A stretch of 7,381 bases of DNA. Origin: Acetobacteraceae bacterium (GTDB lineage: Bacteria > Pseudomonadota > Alphaproteobacteria > Acetobacterales > Acetobacteraceae). The position numbers were made by a program, and so were the translations under genes. The notes under the pieces are model-generated. The model ran no database searches and was not told where the DNA came from. It saw only the letters and a program-made list of their open reading frames with translations. Shown piece after piece: positions 1 to 4,253 of the stretch. Positions within the stretch are counted from its first letter, which is position 1. Each line of letters starts with the position of its first letter. The DNA lies in NCBI GenBank assembly GCA_947475475.1, contig CANJOG010000084.1, positions 1 to 7,381 of the forward strand, read 5' to 3'.

Positions 1-180
1 ATCGTCCTGCTTCTGGAATTGCAGGGTCGGGAAGGCGAGTTCGTCGGCCACCGCGGGGTCTTCGAAGGTCAGTGTGCTGACGAAGACGCGGGCGCCGGCG
101 ACGCCATGGGCGGCGGCGGGTTGGTCGAGGGAGAGCAGCAGGGCGGCGGCGCCAAAGGCGGCCGTCAGGGCGGTTTTCAT
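1..180 (-). CDS. Secreted protein of unknown function, 5' part only (runs off left edge)
   Basis: The first 60 codons of an open frame are visible, starting at the ATG at 180-178 and continuing past the window edge. The start is supported by a GGAG Shine-Dalgarno five bases upstream. Residues 1-24 form a Sec signal peptide: Lys2, a hydrophobic run rich in Ala/Leu, and a cleavage site after Ala22-Ala23-Ala24. The mature protein would therefore begin His25-Gly-Val-Ala-Gly, followed by a stretch rich in Asp, Glu, Val and Phe. I do not recognise the family. It lies 97 nt downstream of a CruR-like DUF2946 ORF on the same strand. In Bordetella such an ORF controls the genes behind it in response to copper, so a periplasmic role in copper handling is a reasonable inference. 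An N-terminal histidine after signal cleavage occurs in copper proteins such as CopC and LPMO-like proteins, but the rest of this protein is not seen. Confidence 0.75.
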   Translation of the reverse strand, partial: MKTALTAAFGAAALLLSLDQPAAAHGVAGARVFVSTLTFEDPAVADELAFPTLQFQKQDD

Positions 181-193
181 GATCGCTCCGATC
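181..193 (-). promoter_or_regulatory. RBS of the secreted-protein gene inside a small hairpin
   Basis: On the minus strand GATCG-GAG-CGATC directly abuts the ATG at 180. The Shine-Dalgarno GGAG (189-186) lies across the loop and the last stem base of this 5-bp hairpin. Folding could partly hide the ribosome site, as expected if translation of this gene depends on events upstream. The inverted repeat is seen; its regulatory role is inferred. Confidence 0.4.
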
Positions 194-217
194 GCAGGAC
201 AAGCCGCGACGACGGGG

Positions 218-233
218 GATGCTCCCCTGCATC
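218..233 (-). other. Inverted repeat between cruR and the secreted-protein gene
   Basis: GATGC (minus strand, 233-229) pairs with GCATC (222-218) around a 6-nt loop. An alternative fold pairs GGGG (227-224) with CCCC (217-214) or the overlapping register. The two pairings exclude each other, so this could be a switchable segment of the cruR spacer. No T-run follows, so it is not an intrinsic terminator. In a GC-rich spacer some such pairing is expected by chance. Confidence 0.3.
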
Positions 234-246
234 GCGCGGCGGAAAG

Positions 247-272
247 CGCGGTCCGGGACGGCCCCGGACGCG
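247..272 (-). other. Strong GC hairpin just after the cruR stop codon
   Basis: Five bases after the cruR stop, the minus strand reads CGCGTCCGGG, a 5-nt loop (GCCGT), then CCCGGACCGCG. This gives six perfect pairs next to the loop and four more beyond a single bulged C (251). There is no T-tract, so it is not a simple intrinsic terminator. A ribosome stalled at the RAPP codons of cruR would stand about 20-30 nt upstream and could influence this fold or access of Rho to the spacer. That link is inferred from the known CruR mechanism. Confidence 0.5.
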
Positions 273-277
273 GTGTC

Positions 278-676
278 TCAGGCTGTTGCGATCGTGGCGG
301 GCGGGGCGCGCGGCTGGGCGGTGCGCCGGAAGGTGAGGTCAGGCGGCGCGGACTCCACGCCGGTGGTCTGGCGCAGGATGCCGGCAAAGCCCGGCAGCGG
401 AACGCGTGCCGCCCCCGGCAGAAACATGGCCGCATCCGCAAAGCCCAGGCACCAGGGGCAATGCGTGCCCGACGGCGCGGCCGGCGTGTCGGCCCCTCCC
501 CCCGCCGCATCGGAACTGGCTGGCTCGGCGTGGCAAATCACAGCTATGGAAAGTGGATCATCCGTCACCCAGGCGGGCACGGCGGCGCTGGCCCGCAACG
601 GCGCGGCGAGCGCCAGCAGGGCAAACAGGAGCCGCCAGACGGCTGAAGAGCCGAAAATTGCGGAAAACCGCGCCAT
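278..676 (-). CDS. cruR: CruR-like DUF2946 protein, probable copper-responsive upstream ORF
   Basis: The ORF encodes 132 residues from the ATG at 676; a TTG at 712 is in frame but less likely. Residues 12-32 form a hydrophobic, signal-like segment. Ile-Cys-His at 47-49 and His72-Cys73-Pro-Trp-Cys76 give the cysteine pattern of DUF2946 proteins, which usually run 110-150 residues. Arg123-Ala-Pro-Pro126 lies six residues before the end. In Bordetella pertussis, CruR of this family senses copper through CxxC on the nascent chain. Copper relieves translation arrest at RAPP and lets Rho terminate transcription before the next genes. Related CutF ORFs act before cutO in Rhodobacter. Both key motifs are present here, a secreted-protein gene follows after 97 nt, and the spacer is full of inverted repeats. 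No strong Shine-Dalgarno is seen at the ATG. Family assignment is confident; the regulatory role is inferred from family and layout. Confidence 0.85.
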   Translation of the reverse strand: MARFSAIFGSSAVWRLLFALLALAAPLRASAAVPAWVTDDPLSIAVICHAEPASSDAAGGGADTPAAPSGTHCPWCLGFADAAMFLPGAARVPLPGFAGILRQTTGVESAPPDLTFRRTAQPRAPPATIATA

Positions 677-743
677 GAATGGCGTTATCTCAGGGGAACC
701 AGGCGCTGCCAAGAGGCCGCAGGGGGAAGAAGCTTACCAAATT

Positions 744-761
744 ACAACACAATTTTGTTGT
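744..761. promoter_or_regulatory. 18-bp near-palindrome, candidate operator
   Basis: ACAACACAATTTTGTTGT reads the same on both strands apart from one mismatched pair (750/755). It lies in the AT-rich divergent region between cruR and the Cys-rich mini-ORF. It falls where the start site of the leftward promoter-like boxes (770-798) would be, a good place for a repressor. I do not recognise it as the site of a known regulator family. Confidence 0.45.
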
Positions 762-769
762 GAATTATG

Positions 770-798
770 TTTACATTCCACAGTCGATGTAGTTTCAA
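770..798 (-). promoter_or_regulatory. Candidate sigma-70 promoter for cruR (overlaps a weaker plus-strand one)
   Basis: On the minus strand TTGAAA (798-793, five of six to the -35 consensus) is followed after 17 nt by TGTAAA (775-770, four of six to the -10 consensus). Transcription would start around 763-760, in the palindrome, and read into cruR. On the plus strand the same DNA gives TTTACA (770-775) and TTCAAT (794-799) with an 18-nt spacer, a weaker possible promoter for the mini-ORF at 827. This is pattern matching only. Confidence 0.35.
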
Positions 799-826
799 TA
801 ATCCACGCCTTCACCAGGAGTACGTC

Positions 827-928
827 ATGCAGACGATCAAGCGCCCCGAATTCGCTGCCCTCGGCCGGATTTTCGAGCGCTTCGGCATGACCATGGCAGG
901 CTGTCCGATGATGTGTTGCTGCCTCTGA
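827..928 (+). CDS. 33-residue Cys-rich mini-ORF, possible leader or metal-binding peptide
   Basis: An ATG at 827 opens 33 codons ending at TGA 926-928. AGGAG at 816-820, six bases upstream, is one of the best ribosome sites in the window and is the main support for this ORF. The peptide starts with a basic, amphipathic stretch (Lys5, Arg6, Arg14, Arg18) and ends Gly-Cys26-Pro-Met-Met-Cys30-Cys31-Cys32-Leu33. There is no signal peptide. It precedes the 65-aa gene by 82 nt and is transcribed away from cruR. Possible roles are a leader peptide that stalls at tandem Cys codons and tunes the next gene, a small Cu(I)- or Zn-binding peptide, or a precursor of a modified peptide. I do not recognise a family. 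That the ORF is translated is likely from its RBS; its function is unknown. Confidence 0.6.
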   Translation: MQTIKRPEFAALGRIFERFGMTMAGCPMMCCCL

Positions 929-969
929 TACGCCTTCGTTTCGCCTGAACCGGCACCCAACATTCATCG

Positions 970-994
970 CCCGCGCGGCTTTCCCCGACGCGGG
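970..994 (+). other. Hairpin in front of the RBS of the 65-aa gene
   Basis: CCCGCG (970-975) pairs perfectly with CGCGGG (989-994). The stem ends two bases before the AGGA ribosome site at 997-1000. It lies between the Cys-rich mini-ORF and the next gene, where a translation-dependent attenuator would be placed. The repeat is seen; a regulatory role is inferred, and a 6-bp GC stem can arise by chance here. Confidence 0.35.
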
Positions 995-1010
995 ACAGGA
1001 CGGACCCAAA

Positions 1011-1208
1011 ATGATCGCTTCGCACCCTATCGATGCCAATGGCGTCTTCATCGGCGCCGCCGTGCGCCTCTCCCAGGGCTACCGCTTCGTCGCGGTCGAT
1101 CTGCGCGTCGAGGAGCTGGATGGCAGCATCTGGCCGACGCTGGATGACGCACGCCGCCTCGCCCGCCATCTCTACACGACCGGACGGCTACCGACCCGCA
1201 GTCACTGA
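1011..1208 (+). CDS. Conserved-looking 65-aa hypothetical protein
   Basis: The ATG at 1011 is preceded by AGGA at 997-1000 and CGGA at 1001-1004. The product has 65 residues, no signal peptide and no membrane segment. It begins with a beta-rich stretch (Gly11-Val-Phe-Ile-Gly-Ala-Ala-Val, then Tyr24-Arg-Phe-Val-Ala-Val-Asp). An acidic turn (Glu34-Glu-Leu-Asp) and a Trp41-Pro-Thr-Leu segment lead into an Arg/Ala-rich helix (46-55). The compact, well-patterned sequence looks like a real small cytoplasmic protein. I cannot assign a family. It is the second ORF of a short unit that begins with the Cys-rich mini-ORF and ends at the terminator at 1265-1302. Its antisense strand carries no recognisable protein. 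Confidence 0.7.
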   Translation: MIASHPIDANGVFIGAAVRLSQGYRFVAVDLRVEELDGSIWPTLDDARRLARHLYTTGRLPTRSH

Positions 1209-1264
1209 TCGGCTCGCCCCTCCACCTGATCCCCACCCGGCGGACGGCGGTCCGCCGGAGACAG

Positions 1265-1302
1265 AAAACCGGCGGCACGCCCCCACGTGCCGCCGGTTTT
1301 TT
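1265..1302 (+). terminator. Strong intrinsic terminator, probably bidirectional
   Basis: A perfect 15-bp inverted repeat (1265-1279 with 1286-1300) surrounds a 6-nt loop and ends in six Ts (1297-1302). It sits between the convergent ends of the 65-aa gene (plus) and mscL (minus). The four As at 1265-1268 give a shorter U-run in the other direction, so it likely stops both transcripts. Confidence 0.92.
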
Positions 1303-1326
1303 GTGGTCGGCCCGGCGAAGGCAGTC

Positions 1327-1764
1327 TTACTTTTTCGCCAGCAGGTCGCGGATTTCCGTCAGCAGCACTTCGGACTTGCTCGGACCGGGCGGCGGCGCCG
1401 GCTCGGCCTTCTCCTGGCGCTGGATGCGCGAGATCACCTTGATCAGCCAGAACACCGCGAAGCTGACGATCAGGAACTGAATCACCGCATTGATGAACAG
1501 GCCGACATTCAGCGTTACCGAGCCGGCCTTGCGGGCGGCTTCCAGCGTCGCCTCGTGCGAGCCCTTCAGGGTGAAGAAAATGTCGGTGAAGTCGATGCCG
1601 CCGATCAGCAGGCCGATGATGGGATTGAACAGATCCTTCACCAGACTGGCGACAATGGCGGTGAAGGCGGCGCCGATGACGATACCGACGGCCAGATCCA
1701 CGACATTGCCGCGCATGATGAAGCTGCGGAATTCGGCAACCCAACCGGGCGATTTGACCAACAT
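1327..1764 (-). CDS. mscL: Large-conductance mechanosensitive channel MscL
   Basis: MscL is a homopentameric inner-membrane channel that opens under membrane tension to release solutes during osmotic downshock. The 145-residue product has the full family layout. It has an amphipathic N-terminus ending Phe15-Ile-Met-Arg18-Gly-Asn. TM1 is at about 20-50, with the Gly/Ala-rich pore lining (Val21-Val-Asp-Leu-Ala-Val-Gly-Ile-Val-Ile-Gly31). A periplasmic loop covers about 54-82. TM2 lies at about 85-113, with Asn86 and Phe90. A Pro-rich linker (122-128) leads into the C-terminal helix Leu134-Leu-Thr-Glu-Ile-Arg-Asp-Leu-Leu. The loop is somewhat longer than in E. coli MscL (136 aa). The start is fixed by AAGGAGA at 1775-1769, five bases upstream. 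Transcription ends at the shared hairpin 1265-1302. The VOC gene lies 87 nt upstream on the same strand. Confidence 0.97.
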   Translation of the reverse strand: MLVKSPGWVAEFRSFIMRGNVVDLAVGIVIGAAFTAIVASLVKDLFNPIIGLLIGGIDFTDIFFTLKGSHEATLEAARKAGSVTLNVGLFINAVIQFLIVSFAVFWLIKVISRIQRQEKAEPAPPPGPSKSEVLLTEIRDLLAKK

Positions 1765-1851
1765 GGACTCTCCTTTCGATATGACGACTCGGGACTTTCA
1801 GTGCCCTTCTGCCACGAGTTTTCGCCCAGAACCAGGGGCGCTCCGACGCAG

Positions 1852-2391
1852 TTAGTCCGGCCGGGGAAAGCCTTCCCGCACCGGATCGGCACCATCCCAT
1901 TCCGCAGCCAGACGCTGAATTGCCGCGAACATGCGGCCGCGCTTTTCTGAGACGGCGGAGATTTCCACGCAGAGACCGGGCTCATCGGGATGGGTGAAAT
2001 AGCCGTGCCGGTGCTTGGGCGAGAGCCCTTCCTGCACGCAGGTAAAGCCGTTTGCGCGCAGCCGTTCCATATAGGCATCCACCTCGGCGCAGCGGAATGC
2101 CATGTGCTGCACATGCAAACCTTCAGGGCTGACGGCGAGGAAATCGCGATAGATCGAGGGGCCATCGCCATGTTGCTGGACGATCTCGAATTCCAGCGCC
2201 CCGCTGCCGGACAGAGCGAGCGAGAACTCAAGCTCCATCGGTGCGCCGCGATAGACGCAGTCGGCCATGCGATGGCGGCGCACCACGAACCAGGGCCCGA
2301 TGCCAAGCTTTTCGGCAAAGAATGCCATGCTGCGATCGATATCGCGCGACACATAGGAAACCTGGCGGACCGGGCCGAAGAACAGGCTCAT
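1852..2391 (-). CDS. VOC (glyoxalase/dioxygenase-fold) family protein
   Basis: The ATG at 2391 is chosen because AGGAG (2403-2399) sits seven bases upstream; an in-frame extension to 2454 lacks such a site and adds nothing VOC-like. The 179-residue product has two beta-alpha-beta-beta-beta modules: residues 5-75 (Val-Ser-Tyr-Val-Ser-Arg-Asp-Ile-Asp-Arg-Ser) and 93-146 (His96-Met-Ala-Phe to Val142-Glu143-Ile-Ser). Metal positions comparable to methylmalonyl-CoA epimerase or glyoxalase I can be proposed as Gln72, His96 and Glu143. The usual first-strand His is replaced by Gln10. The family covers lyases, epimerases, isomerases and extradiol dioxygenases, and the substrate cannot be read here. 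It lies between the MFS exporter and mscL, all on the minus strand, but the gaps near 90-100 nt do not demand an operon. Confidence 0.88.
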   Translation of the reverse strand: MSLFFGPVRQVSYVSRDIDRSMAFFAEKLGIGPWFVVRRHRMADCVYRGAPMELEFSLALSGSGALEFEIVQQHGDGPSIYRDFLAVSPEGLHVQHMAFRCAEVDAYMERLRANGFTCVQEGLSPKHRHGYFTHPDEPGLCVEISAVSEKRGRMFAAIQRLAAEWDGADPVREGFPRPD

Positions 2392-2489
2392 GGCAGGACT
2401 CCTCGCTGCACCCAGCCCGATGCCGGAATCGGCCAGCCTGTCGGGGCGGCGCATATCACACGGCGCGACAGCCTCGGTCCAGCTTCGAT

Positions 2490-4034
2490 CTAACCGCGCT
2501 CGCTCCCCCGCCGTCCGGGATTGAGGGCCGCCAGGGCACGCGGATGGCGGCTGGCCACTGCGCCATCCTGTGGGCGCAGCCGCAGGAAGCCCAGCACGGC
2601 GAGCAGCGGAAAGCAGCCCATGACGGCAAAGACGATGGAAAATGTCCCCTGCCCAGGTGTCGCTCCGCCAGCGATCACGCTGAGCAGGATTGCGGCGAGC
2701 GAAATGCCGAAGCTCTGGGTAAGCTGCTGCATGACAGTAGAAATCGTATTGGCATTGCTGAGCAGACGTCCCGGCATGTCGGAGAATCCGAGCGTCGAAT
2801 TCGTACTGAGATGGAAGGACCTCGCCAGCCCATAGGCGATCAACAGCACCGGCAAGAGATAGGCCGCGTTGTCATGCCCGATCAGGGCAAAAAGGCAGAT
2901 CACGACACCGGCCATTGAACTGGCGAGAAGCAGCATTCGGTCAAAGCCGAGCTTGCTCAGGATCAGCGCCGTGACGGCGCGGATGCTGATGGCGCCAATC
3001 GAGGTGGTCGCCGCCCAAACCCCTGCCCTTAACGGGCTCATACCCAGGCCGAGTTGCAGGAAAAGTGGAATCAGGAAAGGCATGGCCTGGATTCCGATCC
3101 GCGCGACGCCGCCGGCATTTATGGCAACGCGGAATGTCCGGCGGCGGAAGACCATCAGGTCCAGCAGCGGCTCGTCACGGTGCCGCGTATGGCGCAGATA
3201 GGCGCCCAGCGCCGCGAGCGTCACCAGCCCGCCCGCGACCTGGCTCCAAAGCGGCAACGCATCGCGCCCGACCGTCTCCAGCGTGAATTGCGCCGCGACC
3301 AGGCCGGCGGCGCAATAGAGGAACCCGGCGAGGTCGAGCCGCCCGGCTGGCAGCGAGGGCACTTCCGGGACGACGCGGATCACGCTGATGATGCCCAGCA
3401 CCGCCACCGGCACGTTGATGAAGAAAATCCAGCGCCAGCTCACATATTCGCTGAGCGCGCCGCCCAGCACCGGGCCGAGGGCCGGGCCGACAAGGGCCGG
3501 AATGGCCATCAAGGCGAGGCCGGAGGAGAGCAAGGGGCGCGGCAGGATGCGAAGCACCAGCAGGCGCCCCACCGGGCTCATCATCGATCCGGCGAGGCCC
3601 TGGAGGGTCCGGGTGAGCACCAACGTCGCCAGACTGTCCGACAGACCACACAGCAGCGAGGCGAGACCAAAACAGCCCATGGCGCAGGCAAAGACCCGCC
3701 GCGCTCCGAATCGGTCCGCCATCCAGCCGGTCAGCGGAATCCCAGCGGCCAGGGCCAGAATATAGCTGGTCACCGCGACATTGAGGCTGATCGGGACCAC
3801 GCCGAAATCGAGCGCGATCGAGGGGATCGCGGTGTTGAGCGAGGTGGTGTCCACCTGCTCCATGAAGAAGGCCAGGGCGGCGATACCAAGGACAATATAT
3901 TGCGCGCGGGTCAGGCGCGGTGCCGCCTCGATTCCAGGCTCCGTCCTGGGAGCATTCTCCTCCGTTCCTGCCACGCCGTGCTTCGCTTCCGCCCCACCTT
4001 CGGTAAGAATCCTCCAGCCGGGGCTGGCTGGCAA
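2490..4034 (-). CDS. MFS exporter, DHA2 (EmrB/QacA-like) family
   Basis: A proton-coupled inner-membrane exporter of the 14-TM DHA2 type, likely for drugs or metabolites. In the 514-residue frame, Asp62 lies in TM1 (Met58-Glu-Gln-Val-Asp-Thr-Thr, motif D1). Gly103-Trp-Met-Ala-Asp-Arg-Phe-Gly-Ala-Arg-Arg is motif A. Thr141-Arg-Thr-Leu-Gln-Gly is motif B. Gly172 to Gly192, with Gly-Pro-Ala-Leu-Gly-Pro, is the antiporter motif C. Trp200-Arg-Trp-Ile-Phe-Phe-Ile-Asn-Val-Pro is typical of DHA2. Hydrophobic segments continue to about residue 490. The start is uncertain: no ATG precedes TM1. The frame opens with TTG at 4034; a GTG at 3974 would give 494 residues. Neither has a clear ribosome site, and the first 40 residues are hydrophilic and unlike the family. 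No regulator gene lies beside it; the SBP gene is divergent across about 220-280 nt. Confidence 0.93.
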   Translation of the reverse strand: MPASPGWRILTEGGAEAKHGVAGTEENAPRTEPGIEAAPRLTRAQYIVLGIAALAFFMEQVDTTSLNTAIPSIALDFGVVPISLNVAVTSYILALAAGIPLTGWMADRFGARRVFACAMGCFGLASLLCGLSDSLATLVLTRTLQGLAGSMMSPVGRLLVLRILPRPLLSSGLALMAIPALVGPALGPVLGGALSEYVSWRWIFFINVPVAVLGIISVIRVVPEVPSLPAGRLDLAGFLYCAAGLVAAQFTLETVGRDALPLWSQVAGGLVTLAALGAYLRHTRHRDEPLLDLMVFRRRTFRVAINAGGVARIGIQAMPFLIPLFLQLGLGMSPLRAGVWAATTSIGAISIRAVTALILSKLGFDRMLLLASSMAGVVICLFALIGHDNAAYLLPVLLIAYGLARSFHLSTNSTLGFSDMPGRLLSNANTISTVMQQLTQSFGISLAAILLSVIAGGATPGQGTFSIVFAVMGCFPLLAVLGFLRLRPQDGAVASRHPRALAALNPGRRGSERG

Positions 4035-4115
4035 TGGCGGGACCGGCGATGGCGGGTGAAACAGTCTGAGACGCAGGGTAAAATCCTGCTTCGCTGCGGT
4101 GCATCATCGATTCAT

Positions 4116-4148
4116 CGTCCAAAAGGACGGTGCGGCCTGCACGGCCGC
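4116..4148. other. Two adjacent hairpins between the exporter and SBP genes
   Basis: CGTCC-AAAA-GGACG (4116-4129) is followed by GCGGCC-TGCAC-GGCCGC (4132-4148), both with perfect stems. They lie in the divergent region upstream of the substrate-binding protein gene, about 105 nt before its start. They could be protein sites or part of a 5' leader. No recognised riboswitch and no convincing promoter boxes were found here. Confidence 0.3.
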
Positions 4149-4241
4149 CGGGTTTTGCTGTAACCTGACATGGTTCGGTCCCCCTGCACGCGCTCCAGAA
4201 GGACGCGGCGGGATGGGTCGTAATCAGGTCGCAGAACCTCC

Positions 4242-4248
4242 GAGGTGG
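4242..4248 (+). promoter_or_regulatory. RBS that sets the SBP start at 4254
   Basis: GAGGTGG at 4242-4248 stands five bases before ATG 4254. An in-frame GTG at 4245 lies inside this ribosome site and is therefore rejected as the start. Confidence 0.7.
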
Positions 4249-4253
4249 AAAAC

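Noticed and set aside
19..890. Three overlapping plus-strand ORFs in the first 900 bases
   Set aside because: They overlap one another and the DUF2946 gene, are Arg/Gly-rich, and lack ribosome sites. The minus-strand reading gives recognisable proteins.
1033..1950. Plus-strand 305-codon ORF across the 65-aa gene and mscL
   Set aside because: It runs through a strong terminator hairpin and antisense to mscL, and has no recognisable domain or RBS.
2392..2454. Upstream extension of the VOC protein by 21 residues
   Set aside because: The extension has no VOC pattern. The ATG at 2391 has a good AGGAG at seven bases, whereas the upstream start does not.
2438..2471. Inverted repeat CTGTCG...CGACAG between the exporter and VOC genes as a terminator
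   Set aside because: The loop is 22 nt long and there is no T-tract on the minus strand, so termination there cannot be supported.
3054..4163. Plus-strand ORF (369 codons) opposite the MFS exporter
   Set aside because: Its composition is Arg/Gln/Gly/His-rich without domains. The opposite strand encodes a well-defined DHA2 exporter.
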